Source: Arthrobacter sp. ZGTC412
GTDB taxonomy: Bacteria; Actinomycetota; Actinomycetes; Actinomycetales; Micrococcaceae
Length of the DNA stretch: 64,000 nt
Direction of reading: 5' to 3'
Assembly: GCF_002929215.1 (NCBI RefSeq)
Contig: NZ_PJII01000002.1
Coordinates: forward strand, 275,389-339,388
Shown here: piece after piece, positions 8,982 to 17,831 of the stretch
Layout of the letters: the number at the start of each line of letters is the position of its first letter
Position numbering within the stretch: the first letter of the stretch is position 1
Made by a program: the position numbers and the translations under genes
Notes under the pieces: model-generated
The model's input: the letters and a program-made list of their open reading frames with translations, nothing else
The model's database searches: none
What the model was told of the DNA's origin: nothing

Positions 8982-9887
8982 TTATTCCCATGATCCGTAC
9001 GCACGCACGGTATTTCGCTGGATTCCGGCGCACAGCTCTGCCAAGTCAGTGCTTGTCAATTCAGCCATCGAACGGACAGTGTAGGGGACCATGTAGCTGG
9101 CGTTCGGGCGCCCCCGGTGCGGATGGGGAGTCAGGAATGGCGCGTCGGTTTCGACCAAAACCAGGTCGGGATCAGCGACGGCGAGCGCAGCCCGCAGGTT
9201 GGTTGCGTTCTTGAACGTCAGCGTGCCGGCGAAGGACATCCACCAGCCTTCCTTATTACAGGTGGCAGCCAGCTCCTCATCGCCGGAAAAGCAGTGGAAA
9301 ACCACGCGGTCCGGAGCCCCTTCTTCCTTCAGCACCTGCACTACGTCCCTGTGGGCATCCCGGTCGTGTATCTGCAGCGTCAGGTCCAGCCGCTTGGCGA
9401 TGTCGATATGGCGGCGGAAGGAGTGCCGCTGGTGGGCCAGGCCCTCCCCCTCAGTGCGGAAAAAATCCAGCCCCGTCTCACCGATGGCCCTCACCCGGGG
9501 ATGGGCTGCCAGCCGCTCGATTTCCGCCAGCGCCTCTTCCAGCTCACCGCGTTCGGCATAGCGCGGAGCGTCGTTCGGGTGCAGGGCCACCGCGCCAAGC
9601 AGTCGCTCGTCAAGGTCCAGCGCCTTGACCGTGAACCGCGAGGATTCCAGATCGCAACCCACTTGGACCGCGCCCTGGACGCCCACCGCCTCGGCGGCAT
9701 CGAGCGCCTCCTTGATGCCCACTGGCGCTTCCCCGTCCGGGAAATCCAAGTGCGTGTGGTTGTCCATAACGGGCACTGGCAAAGGTTCGGGGGCAGGCGG
9801 GAACGCCCGCTTTGGGGAGTTTCCGGATTCCTGACCGCCGCCGGGGACAGAAGCTCGGTAGGCGGCAGGGATCAGCGGATTGCACAT
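8982..9887 (-). CDS. tatD: TatD family metal-dependent hydrolase (DNase)
   Basis: TIM-barrel metallohydrolase; family members are 3'-5' exonucleases acting on DNA or RNA. The first metal motif DNHTHLDF is at about residue 41, GETGLDFFR (the acidic ligand Glu) at about 137, and VLVETDAPFLTP near the C-terminus carries the last Asp ligand. The protein is 301 aa; about 40 residues precede the barrel, longer than E. coli TatD, and the ATG at 9887 is the only good start before the barrel. It sits upstream of rpfB as in mycobacteria, where metG is usually next; here metG is absent and a moxR operon is divergent. Confidence 0.92.
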   Translation of the reverse strand: MCNPLIPAAYRASVPGGGQESGNSPKRAFPPAPEPLPVPVMDNHTHLDFPDGEAPVGIKEALDAAEAVGVQGAVQVGCDLESSRFTVKALDLDERLLGAVALHPNDAPRYAERGELEEALAEIERLAAHPRVRAIGETGLDFFRTEGEGLAHQRHSFRRHIDIAKRLDLTLQIHDRDAHRDVVQVLKEEGAPDRVVFHCFSGDEELAATCNKEGWWMSFAGTLTFKNATNLRAALAVADPDLVLVETDAPFLTPHPHRGRPNASYMVPYTVRSMAELTSTDLAELCAGIQRNTVRAYGSWE

Positions 9888-10049
9888 TTATCCACCCTAA
9901 CCGGGAACAGTCCCCCACATTTATTGGAACTCTCTGTCAGCCGAAGCAGTTGTGTTAGTAGTCTGGTACGAACAGATGCGGACGCCCACCGAGGGCGAAG
10001 GCAGGGCTTGCTGTCCCGTCCAGGTGAAACCCTGGCTGAAAGGTTGCCG

Positions 10050-11174
10050 ATGGAATCCCACCGACGCACTGCCAACGATGTGAGCGCTGCGAACCGCAAT
10101 TTGGCGGGAGTCGCAGACCCCGTCAGCCATCTCAACGGGCACCGGCCCGCTCCAATGGATGGCCCGTCATTCCATGCGGCCAGCGAACGGATCCTGACGA
10201 CCATTAACACGGTGATCGACGGGAAGTCCGACGCCGCGAAGCTGGCGCTGACCGTCCTGCTCGCCCAGGGGCACCTGCTCCTGGAGGATGTGCCGGGTGT
10301 GGGAAAGACGCTTCTGGCCAAGACCCTCGCCAGGACCATCGACTGCACGGTCAACCGGATCCAGTTCACCCCGGACCTGCTGCCCTCCGACGTCACCGGC
10401 GTTTCCATCTACAACCAGGCCTCCCGGCTCTTTGAGTTCCGGCCCGGTGCCGTGTTCGCCAACATCGTGATCGGCGATGAGATCAACCGTGCCTCAGCCA
10501 AAACGCAGTCGGCGCTGCTCGAGTGCATGGAAGAGCACCAGGTGACAGTGGACGGCAATTCGTACCGGCTGGACGAACCCTTCATGGTGGTGGCAACACA
10601 GAATCCGATCGAGATGGAGGGCACGTACCCGCTGCCTGAAGCCCAGCGGGACCGCTTTATGGCAAGGATCTCGATGGGCTACCCGGACAAGGACTCCGAG
10701 ATCGAAATGCTCGAGACCCATCAGGCGACGTCGCCGCTGGCAAAGGTGTCTGCAGTAGTCGCCACTGCGGATGTGGCGGCCATGATTGCCGCGGTCCAGC
10801 AGGTCTACGTCTCGCAGGCGGTCAAGGAGTACACGGTGTCCGTGGGCAGGGCCACCCGGGAAAGCCCGCTGCTCCGTTTGGGCGCGAGCCCCCGGTCCAT
10901 GCTGCAGCTGCTGCGGGCTGCCAAGGCCACAGCGGCCCTGGACGGACGCGACTTCGTGCTGCCTGACGACGTCGTGCATGTGGCGGAAGCCGTCCTGGCC
11001 CACCGGATCATCCTGGACCGGAAGGCCGCCGGCGCCGGTGAAACCCCTCACAGCGTCCTCCGCGGCATCCTGTCCCGGTTGCCGGTCCCGCACCGGCCTG
11101 CCGATGCCGGGAACAAGGCTCCCGGGTCCACGAACCGGACCACCCCTGTTGCAGGCCTGAGCCGGAACCACTAG
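10050..11174 (+). CDS. MoxR family AAA+ ATPase
   Basis: Chaperone-like AAA+ ATPase. Walker A is EDVPGVGKTLLAK, Walker B is IGDEINRAS, followed by KTQSALLECMEE and the sensor stretch VVATQNPIEMEGTYPLPEAQ, all MoxR hallmarks. The reading frame extends far upstream, but the ATG at 10050 has AAAGG 7 bases before it and gives 374 aa; the upstream part is antisense to tatD and is not coding. It is followed 10 bases later by a DUF58 gene and then a transglutaminase gene, the standard MoxR-DUF58-TgpA module. The module's substrate in actinobacteria is not established; an envelope role is inferred from the membrane partners. Confidence 0.93.
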   Translation: MESHRRTANDVSAANRNLAGVADPVSHLNGHRPAPMDGPSFHAASERILTTINTVIDGKSDAAKLALTVLLAQGHLLLEDVPGVGKTLLAKTLARTIDCTVNRIQFTPDLLPSDVTGVSIYNQASRLFEFRPGAVFANIVIGDEINRASAKTQSALLECMEEHQVTVDGNSYRLDEPFMVVATQNPIEMEGTYPLPEAQRDRFMARISMGYPDKDSEIEMLETHQATSPLAKVSAVVATADVAAMIAAVQQVYVSQAVKEYTVSVGRATRESPLLRLGASPRSMLQLLRAAKATAALDGRDFVLPDDVVHVAEAVLAHRIILDRKAAGAGETPHSVLRGILSRLPVPHRPADAGNKAPGSTNRTTPVAGLSRNH

Positions 11175-11184
11175 GCGGTTTTCC

Positions 11185-12621
11185 ATGGCGCTGCTGGACA
11201 AACTGCCCCGACACCTCTTCACCCAGCGGGGCTGGGGGATGCTGGCTGCCGGGGCCGCGGCACTTGCCGCAGCGCAGGTGATGGGCCGAAGGGACCTGCT
11301 GAGCCTGGCTGTACTGCTGCTCGTCCTTCCGCTGGTTTCCCTGGCGGGGATCCGGCTGGTGAAGCCCCGGTTCCAGGTGTACCGCGAATTCAACCCGTCA
11401 CCGGTGGAAACTTCGGCCCCCACCACCGTGCGGCTTGCGGTCGCCCGGACCGGGGCAGCCAGCGGCAGGGCCACGATGGAGGAAAGGCTGCCTTCCCGGT
11501 TCGGCGAGTCGCCCGTCTTCCGGTTTCCGTCCCGTTCGGCCACCGGCGGCACCAGCAGGTACGAGTACCACCTGCGCTCCGCCCAGCGCGGCCAGTTCCT
11601 TATCGGCCCCGTGACCGCCGAGTTCACCGATCCGTTTGGACTGTCCCTGCACCGGCAGGCAATTGACGACGGCGACACCCTCACCGTGACGCCCGCCGCC
11701 GTCGTGCTTCCCTTGACCGGGCTGGCCGGCGCCCGGGGCAACGACGGTGTCACGGCCACCAGGATCCGGGCCAACCCCAGTGACGACGACGTCATGACGC
11801 GGGAATACCGCCATGGGGACCCGATGCGCCGGGTGCACTGGGCCGCTACCGCCCGCCACGGTTCCCTGATGGTGCGGCAGGAGGAATCCGTCACAACACC
11901 CGAGGCCACGATCATCCTTGACCAAAGGTTCGCCGCGTTCTCCGGCGGCTCCGGGGCGGTACCGCCAGGAATCGCAGCCCTGGACCGCCCCTCCATGATC
12001 AGCAGCGAAACCTTCGAGTGGGCCGTAGTTGCCGCCATGTCCATCAGCGCCCACCTCGCCGAGCGCAATTATGGCCTGCGACTGCTGGACGCCCGGGGCG
12101 AACCTGCATTCCTGCGTTCGCCCTCAGCCCCCGAACCTGAGGTGGAGGAGTACACCGGAGCCTCCGGGCTCCAATCCATCGCTGAAAGCCTCGCGGCAAT
12201 CCAGCTCGCAGGGCCGCACGCTCGCCGCGACTCCGGGCGAAGGGACATTTTCGGACACCGGGAATCCCACGGCCACACGGAGTCCGGACCACCGCCCTTT
12301 GATGACACCCTGATGGACAAGTTGTCGGCGCACCGGATGCGGGGACCCCTGATCGCTGTCCTGGGAAGGATCTCACCGCTGGAGGCCTTGTCACTCGCCC
12401 CGGCTGCCGGGTACGGCACCAACGCCTTTGCCATCGTTATCACGGAGCGGCCCGCGGAGTTCGAGGACGCTCTCGAGAAGCTCCGGCAGGGAGGCTGGCG
12501 TGCCGCCGCCGTGCCGCCGTCAGTATCCGTCGCAGGTGCCTGGAACCAGTTCGACCAGGACGTCGCCTTGCCGGAAACCCCGGCGACGGAGGTCCGGCGC
12601 GGAGCGGAGGTGGCAGGATGA
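11185..12621 (+). CDS. DUF58 domain-containing membrane protein
   Basis: 478 aa. Two hydrophobic segments near residues 15-55 anchor it; the DUF58 motif YRHGDPMRRVHWAATARHG is at about residue 210. DUF58 proteins pair with MoxR ATPases and contain a von Willebrand-A-like fold in many members. The middle part of the C-terminal half (about 315-365) is polar and probably disordered. Its stop overlaps the ATG of the next gene by four bases (ATGA), so the two are coupled. Function is not established. Confidence 0.88.
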   Translation: MALLDKLPRHLFTQRGWGMLAAGAAALAAAQVMGRRDLLSLAVLLLVLPLVSLAGIRLVKPRFQVYREFNPSPVETSAPTTVRLAVARTGAASGRATMEERLPSRFGESPVFRFPSRSATGGTSRYEYHLRSAQRGQFLIGPVTAEFTDPFGLSLHRQAIDDGDTLTVTPAAVVLPLTGLAGARGNDGVTATRIRANPSDDDVMTREYRHGDPMRRVHWAATARHGSLMVRQEESVTTPEATIILDQRFAAFSGGSGAVPPGIAALDRPSMISSETFEWAVVAAMSISAHLAERNYGLRLLDARGEPAFLRSPSAPEPEVEEYTGASGLQSIAESLAAIQLAGPHARRDSGRRDIFGHRESHGHTESGPPPFDDTLMDKLSAHRMRGPLIAVLGRISPLEALSLAPAAGYGTNAFAIVITERPAEFEDALEKLRQGGWRAAAVPPSVSVAGAWNQFDQDVALPETPATEVRRGAEVAG

Positions 12622-15113
12622 CCATTGCGCCACCCCGGAATACCGGAACGGACCAGCAACCTGCACCGTCCACCGGGAACGCAGCAGAACGTACCCGGGT
12701 TGGCCCCTACCCGTGGGCGATGGCAGGCTCCATCGCCGTGGGAGTGGCCGGAGCCGCCCTGTCGCTGAACGGAGTCCTGAGGGGCTGGGGCTGGTACTGG
12801 CCAGTTTTCACTACCGTGCTGGTAGTCTGCTTTACCCTCGCCGCCCTGCGCGCAGTGAGGGCAAAGCCCCTGCTGGTGACAGCCGGCGGGTTCCTTGCCC
12901 TGGCGGCTGCCCTGACCCTGACGTTCTTCCGCGGCTCCAGCATTGCCGGCGTTATCCCCACGGGAGCGAGCCTGGCTGAACTGGACCGGCTGATCCGCCG
13001 CGCCAGCGAAACCGTACTGTCCGAAACCGCACCCGTCGCCCCCAACGTAGGCATTGTGATGGTGATCTGCGCCGTCCTGGGCCTGGCCGTTATCCTTGTG
13101 GACGCGCTCGCGGTGCCGCTCGGCATGCCTGCCGCCACCGGTGCGGGGCTGCTGGCCATCCTCGTGGTGCCGGCCATGATCAAGCCACAGAGCGTGGGCT
13201 TCTGGGGATTCACCGCCGCTGTGGCGGGATATCTGATGATTTTGGCATGCAGCCAGTGGTTTGTCCCGGACGCCCGGACCTCCGCCGACTCCGCGCGCAG
13301 CCCGGGCCAGGTCCGGCGGGCTGCTTTGACAGGGTCCGTGGCGCTAATTGCCACCCTGCTGGTGCCACTGGCAGTCCCCGGATTCGACCAGGGCACCTTC
13401 CCGCAGGGTTCCCGCCTCAACCCGTGGGGCACGTCCACGGGCCTCAATCCGATGATCACCCTGGGCAACAGCCTCCGGACTCCTGCCGGCACCGGACGGA
13501 TCACCTACGCCACGAATTCCACAGCGCCGCTGTATCTTCGGTCCGTCACCGTGGACCATTTCGACGGCGACTCCTGGGGTCCGGATGACCGCAACGCCTC
13601 CCGGCGCTCCCTTGGCAGCCAGATTGACCCCGGCTACACGGTGCTGGTGGACGAACAGCAGCCCGTGGTGACGGCCATCGATGCAGGATCCTTCACCAGC
13701 CCTTACCTGCCGGCCCCGTACCCCCCGGAATCCGTGCGGGGCCTCGACGGCCGGTGGACCTGGGATCCGGCCACCCTAAGCATTAAGGGAACAGACACCA
13801 CCTCCCGGCGGCAGGAGTACCTGGTCCGGTCTTCCGTTCCAAGACTGACCGCAGGGCAGTTGGCCCGGTCTTCGGCAGGCGTCCAGGGCATCCCTGAGGA
13901 CTTCACCAGGATTCCGGGCAACGTTCCCGAGATTGTCCGGACGACGGCCAGCGCGGTGGCGGGTTCCGGCGGGACGCCCTACGAGAAGGCCATGGCCATC
14001 CAGAAGTACCTCCGCTCCGCGGAGTTCACTTACTCCCTGCAGTCTCCCGTACAGGGCGGCTACGACGGAAACGGCCTCTCGGTCCTTGCTGATTTCCTGG
14101 ACCAGAAAAGCGGGTACTGCATCCATTACGCGTCGGCCATGGCCGTGATGGCCAGGCTCGAAGGGATCCCCAGCCGGATCGCAGTGGGTTATGCCCCGGG
14201 CAGGTTAACGGGCGCCACCGTTTCCGTGGCAGGCGAGGGCGCACTGCCCGAATACGAAGTGGACGCCAGGGATGCCCACGCCTGGCCTGAACTGTACTTC
14301 CAAGGGTTGGGTTGGGTGCCATTTGAGCCCACGCCGTCCCGCGGGGTAGTGCCTGACTATGCTTCAGAAGCATTGGCTCCTTCAGCCCCGGGTGCCCTCG
14401 AGAACAACGACGACCTGGCCCCGGATGCCACCCCCGCTCCCGCCCCGGCACCAAGCGCCGCTCCCCTGACCGCGCCGGGTGGCGGCGAAGGCACTGATGC
14501 CGGCGTGCAGCTCCTGCCCCTGTTGCTGGGCCTGGGTGGAGTCCTGGGGGTTGCCCTGCTGGCAGCCGCCCCGCGCCTGGCCAGAACAGGCATCAAGGCG
14601 CGGCGGCTTCGCTCGGCAGATGCAGGCACGGCCGCGGTGCTGGCCTGGAGTGAAATGGTGGACTTGGGGACCGACTATGGCCTGCCTCCGAAGCCCAGCG
14701 AGACCCCGCGTGCCTACAGCTCGCGCCTTCGCGAATCATCGCTGCTGGGCGAACCGGGAGGGATGGATGATGCTGCCCACGGGGCCGTGGCTGCCTTGAC
14801 CTCAGACTTCGAACGCCGCGAATACGGCCCGCCGCCGGAACGGGCGGGCGCGCTGAAAGAGGGCACCGGCCGCACCGGGGCCGCGGGCGCCCACCAGGAG
14901 GTTACCGGCGCACGGATCGCAGCGCTTGAAACGGCTTTGCGCGCCCATGCCCCCGCCCTGCGGCGGTTGCGCGCCTGGTGGGTGCCGCCGTCGGTGATTG
15001 GACGGCTGGGACGCCTGCTGGCGGCACCGTTCCGGGTTGCCGGAGCAGCCGTGGTCCAGGCAGCAAAAGCCGCCGCACGCTTCTGGTCAGCGCGCTGGTC
15101 TGCGCGCTCCTGA
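12618..15113 (+). CDS. TgpA-like transglutaminase-domain membrane protein
   Basis: 831 aa. Several membrane helices at about residues 35-225 (DUF3488 region), then a long extracytoplasmic part with a transglutaminase-like domain: catalytic Cys in KSGYCIHYASAMAVM (about residue 502) and His/Asp region VDARDAHAWPELYFQGLGW (about 555). A Pro/Ala-rich linker precedes another membrane helix at about 635-655, then a cytoplasmic tail with a DUF4129-like arrangement. Third gene of the MoxR-DUF58-TgpA operon. Family members are suspected of acting on cell-surface proteins, but the bacterial substrate is unknown. Confidence 0.87.
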   Translation: MTIAPPRNTGTDQQPAPSTGNAAERTRVGPYPWAMAGSIAVGVAGAALSLNGVLRGWGWYWPVFTTVLVVCFTLAALRAVRAKPLLVTAGGFLALAAALTLTFFRGSSIAGVIPTGASLAELDRLIRRASETVLSETAPVAPNVGIVMVICAVLGLAVILVDALAVPLGMPAATGAGLLAILVVPAMIKPQSVGFWGFTAAVAGYLMILACSQWFVPDARTSADSARSPGQVRRAALTGSVALIATLLVPLAVPGFDQGTFPQGSRLNPWGTSTGLNPMITLGNSLRTPAGTGRITYATNSTAPLYLRSVTVDHFDGDSWGPDDRNASRRSLGSQIDPGYTVLVDEQQPVVTAIDAGSFTSPYLPAPYPPESVRGLDGRWTWDPATLSIKGTDTTSRRQEYLVRSSVPRLTAGQLARSSAGVQGIPEDFTRIPGNVPEIVRTTASAVAGSGGTPYEKAMAIQKYLRSAEFTYSLQSPVQGGYDGNGLSVLADFLDQKSGYCIHYASAMAVMARLEGIPSRIAVGYAPGRLTGATVSVAGEGALPEYEVDARDAHAWPELYFQGLGWVPFEPTPSRGVVPDYASEALAPSAPGALENNDDLAPDATPAPAPAPSAAPLTAPGGGEGTDAGVQLLPLLLGLGGVLGVALLAAAPRLARTGIKARRLRSADAGTAAVLAWSEMVDLGTDYGLPPKPSETPRAYSSRLRESSLLGEPGGMDDAAHGAVAALTSDFERREYGPPPERAGALKEGTGRTGAAGAHQEVTGARIAALETALRAHAPALRRLRAWWVPPSVIGRLGRLLAAPFRVAGAAVVQAAKAAARFWSARWSARS

Positions 15114-15136
15114 TGTGAAGCATGCGGCGGCTTTGC
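15062..15136. terminator. Long hairpin at the end of the moxR operon
   Basis: Arms of about 20 bases (15062-15082 and 15117-15136) are near-perfect inverted repeats, with one extra A and one mismatch. The left arm lies inside the last codons of the transglutaminase gene and the right arm after its stop. It separates two convergent genes and may work in both directions. Confidence 0.5.
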
Positions 15137-15153
15137 CGCCCTGAGGGAAGGGA

Positions 15154-16653
15154 CTACCCGGCGTAGGGGTCGGCGATACCGATGTACTGGGTGTAGAGGT
15201 ATTCCTCGATGCCTTCGAGGCCGCCTTCGCGCCCGAGTCCGGACTGCTTGACGCCGCCGAATGGTGCGGCAGCATTTGAGATGACGCCTGCGTTCAGGCC
15301 CAGCATGCCGGTCTCCAGCCGCTCACCCATCCGGATGCCGCGGTTGAGGTCCTTCGTGAAGACGTAGGCAACAAGCCCGTATTCGGTGTTGTTGGCCAAC
15401 CGGACAGCGTCATCTTCGCTGCTGAAAGTAATGATCGGGGCGACCGGTCCGAAGATTTCCTCGGAAAGGATCCGGGTGCCTTCGGTGACGCCCGAGAGGA
15501 TCGTGGGCTGGTAGAAGTAACCCGGGCCTTCCACCGGTCCCCCGCCCAGGACTGCCTTCGCGCCGGAGGCAACGGCGTCGGACACCAGTTCGTGGACCTT
15601 GTCCCGGCTCTTGGCGTCAATCAACGGGCCCACCTTGGACTCCGGCTCGGTGCCGCGGGCGGTGGTCATGTCCTTCATCTTCGCTGCGAACTTCTCGGAG
15701 AATTCTGCGGCAACAGACTCGTGCACAATGAAGCGGTTGGCAGCGGTGCACGCCTCGCCCATGTTCCGCAGCTTGGCAAGCATGGCTCCGGCGACGGCTG
15801 CATCAAGGTCTGCGTCCTCGAAGACCACGAACGGTGCGTTGCCACCCAGCTCCATGGACGTGCGCAGGACAGTTTCGGAGGCATCGGCGAGCAGGCGGCG
15901 CCCAACCTCGGTGGAGCCGGTGAAGGAGAGCTTGCGGAGCCGGGAGTCCTTGATCAGCGGACCGGTGGTGGCACCGGCCGTGGACGTGGGGATGACGTTC
16001 AGGACACCGGCGGGCAGGCCGGCCTCCATCATGACGGCAGCGAACAGCTGGGAGGTCAGCGGGGTAAGGTTCGCGGACTTCAGCACCATGGTGCAGCCCG
16101 CAGCGACGGCGGGGGCGATCTTGCGGGTGGCCATGGCCAGCGGGAAGTTCCACGGCGTGATCAGCAAGCAGGGACCCACCGGCTTCTTGGTGACCAGCAG
16201 CCGGGACTTGCCGTCCGGGGACACGGAATAGCGGCCGAAGGCACGGACAGCTTCCTCCGAGAACCAGCGCAGGAACTCCGCACCGTACGTGACTTCACCC
16301 CGGGCTTCCGCCAACGGCTTGCCCATCTCAAGGGTCATCAGCAAGGCGAAGTCCTCGGCCCGCTCGGTCACGAGCTCAAATGCGCGCCGCAGGATTTCGC
16401 CGCGCTCACGCGGCGGGACCTTGGCCCAGGACTCCTGGGCGGCCACGGCGGCGTCCAGCGCCGCGGCACCATCCTCAGCCCCGGCGTCGGCAATGCTCAA
16501 CAGCACCTTCCCCGTAGCCGGATCCTCGACGTCGAACGTCTTACCTGTTGCGGCGGCCCGCCACTCACCGTTGATAAGCAAGCCTGTGGGAACAGAGGCC
16601 AAAAGGGCGCTTTCACGTTCTGCGGAAACGGCCGGCTGTGCAGTGACAGTCAC
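15154..16653 (-). CDS. gabD: NAD(P)-dependent succinate-semialdehyde dehydrogenase
   Basis: Aldehyde dehydrogenase superfamily, oxidising succinate semialdehyde to succinate (GABA shunt). 499 aa. The nucleotide region includes ITPWNFPLAMATRKIAPA; the general base Glu is in MELGGNAPFVV (about residue 270) and the catalytic Cys in MGEACTAANRF (about 304). The GTG start has GGGAG about 7 bases upstream. Substrate is inferred from overall similarity to GabD; closely related aldehyde dehydrogenases cannot be fully excluded. No GABA transaminase gene is nearby. Confidence 0.82.
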   Translation of the reverse strand: MTVTAQPAVSAERESALLASVPTGLLINGEWRAAATGKTFDVEDPATGKVLLSIADAGAEDGAAALDAAVAAQESWAKVPPRERGEILRRAFELVTERAEDFALLMTLEMGKPLAEARGEVTYGAEFLRWFSEEAVRAFGRYSVSPDGKSRLLVTKKPVGPCLLITPWNFPLAMATRKIAPAVAAGCTMVLKSANLTPLTSQLFAAVMMEAGLPAGVLNVIPTSTAGATTGPLIKDSRLRKLSFTGSTEVGRRLLADASETVLRTSMELGGNAPFVVFEDADLDAAVAGAMLAKLRNMGEACTAANRFIVHESVAAEFSEKFAAKMKDMTTARGTEPESKVGPLIDAKSRDKVHELVSDAVASGAKAVLGGGPVEGPGYFYQPTILSGVTEGTRILSEEIFGPVAPIITFSSEDDAVRLANNTEYGLVAYVFTKDLNRGIRMGERLETGMLGLNAGVISNAAAPFGGVKQSGLGREGGLEGIEEYLYTQYIGIADPYAG

Positions 16654-16784
16654 GATGACTCCCTCGTCAGTAGGGTTGTTGCAGCCCCGACGGCGGCCGG
16701 AGTAGCCGCCGTCGTCCTGGCTGATTAGTTGCCAGACTACTGCTGCGCCCGCAGCGGGTCTACGCCTTCACGCACTACCGAAAC

Positions 16785-16818
16785 ACGGAAGGGCTGTGCA
16801 CCTGCACAGCCCTTCCGT
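16785..16818 (-). terminator. Terminator of rsmI
   Basis: Perfect 15-base inverted repeat (16785-16799 with 16804-16818) around a 4-base loop, 17 bases after the rsmI stop. On the minus strand it is followed by GTTTCGG. Confidence 0.7.
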
Positions 16819-16834
16819 ACCCTCTGGCGCCCGC

Positions 16835-17776
16835 CTACCGGGCGGCTAGAACAGCTGAGTAGAGCTCCCGCTTGCTCACCCGGACGTCTTCCGCGACGGC
16901 GGCGACAGCCTCCTTGAGGCGGATCCCCTGGGCTACCAGTTCGTTAACAGCAGCCACGTGGTCCTCGGGTGTTCCGGGCTCCTGTTCAGGTGCGCCGGCC
17001 AGGACCACGGCGATCTCACCACGGACTTCGGTGGTTTCCGCCCATTGCAGGAGCTCGCCAAGCGAGCCCCGGATCACTTCCTCGTAGGTTTTGGTCAGTT
17101 CCCGGCACACGGCCACGCGGCGGTCGGCCCCGAAGCGTTCGCGCAGCGCCCGAAGCATCACCTCAAGCCGGTGCGGCGCTTCGAAGAACACCATTGTGCG
17201 GCGCTCCCCCGCCAGGTCTGCCAGGCGTGATGCACGTTCGCCTGCCTTCCGTGGCAGGAATCCTTCGAAGCAGAAGCGGTCCGTGGGCAGGCCAGACAAT
17301 GCCAGCGCCGTCAGTACGGCCGATGGACCGGGTACAGCAGTAACCCTAAGCCCGCTGGCCACGGCGCCCTCCACAAGCCGGAACCCGGGATCGGACACCG
17401 AGGGCATCCCCGCGTCGGTGACCATCACCAGCGTCTTGCCGGCCCGCACCTGTTCCAGCAGCTCCGCAGTCTTCGCTGCTTCGTTGTGCTCGTGGTAGCT
17501 AACCACCCGCCCGGCCACAGTGACGCCCAGGCTTTGCACCAGCCGGTGCAGGCGGCGGGTGTCCTCAGCGGCAACGATGTCCGCTGTGCCCAGCAGCTCC
17601 ACCAGGCGGGCAGAAGCATCGCCCGTGTTGCCGATCGGGGTGGCCGCCAGCACTATCCGCCCGCCGGCCGGTGTTGGCACCGCGGCTGCCTCCGGCGCCC
17701 CCGACGGCTGCCCTCCGGTTTCCTGGTCGGTGATGGCAGTGCCGGATTCAGGGAAGGGGCTGGGGTTAGGGTCCAC
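16835..17776 (-). CDS. rsmI: 16S rRNA (cytidine1402-2'-O)-methyltransferase
   Basis: RsmI methylates the 2'-oxygen of C1402 in the ribosomal decoding centre. 313 aa, with a tetrapyrrole-methylase fold: IVLAATPIGNTGDAS at about residue 42, AEDTRRLHRL at about 77, and VTDAGMPSVSDPGFRLV at about 123, all family motifs. An N-terminal extension of about 38 residues is Pro/Ala/Gly-rich. The GTG start is 6 bases after a TAGGCT -10 box, so the mRNA is probably leaderless. Divergent from pmt, as in mycobacteria. Confidence 0.95.
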   Translation of the reverse strand: MDPNPSPFPESGTAITDQETGGQPSGAPEAAAVPTPAGGRIVLAATPIGNTGDASARLVELLGTADIVAAEDTRRLHRLVQSLGVTVAGRVVSYHEHNEAAKTAELLEQVRAGKTLVMVTDAGMPSVSDPGFRLVEGAVASGLRVTAVPGPSAVLTALALSGLPTDRFCFEGFLPRKAGERASRLADLAGERRTMVFFEAPHRLEVMLRALRERFGADRRVAVCRELTKTYEEVIRGSLGELLQWAETTEVRGEIAVVLAGAPEQEPGTPEDHVAAVNELVAQGIRLKEAVAAVAEDVRVSKRELYSAVLAAR

Positions 17777-17782
17777 GCCACC

Positions 17783-17788
17783 AGCCTA
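17783..17788 (-). promoter_or_regulatory. -10 box of rsmI (leaderless)
   Basis: TAGGCT on the minus strand, 6 bases before the rsmI GTG; back-to-back with the pmt -10 box 30 bases away. Confidence 0.5.
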
Positions 17789-17818
17789 CTGCTGCGGGGC
17801 GCGGTCAGCCGCAAAAGG

Positions 17819-17824
17819 TAGCAT
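17819..17824 (+). promoter_or_regulatory. -10 box of pmt (leaderless)
   Basis: TAGCAT ends 7 bases before the GTG at 17832. The ATG at 17823 overlaps this box, which argues for the GTG as the true start. Confidence 0.45.
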
Positions 17825-17831
17825 GGGGCTC

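Noticed and set aside
9117-10049. Upstream extension of the MoxR frame
   Set aside because: It is antisense to tatD; the ATG at 10050 has a ribosome-binding site and starts the family's normal N-terminus.
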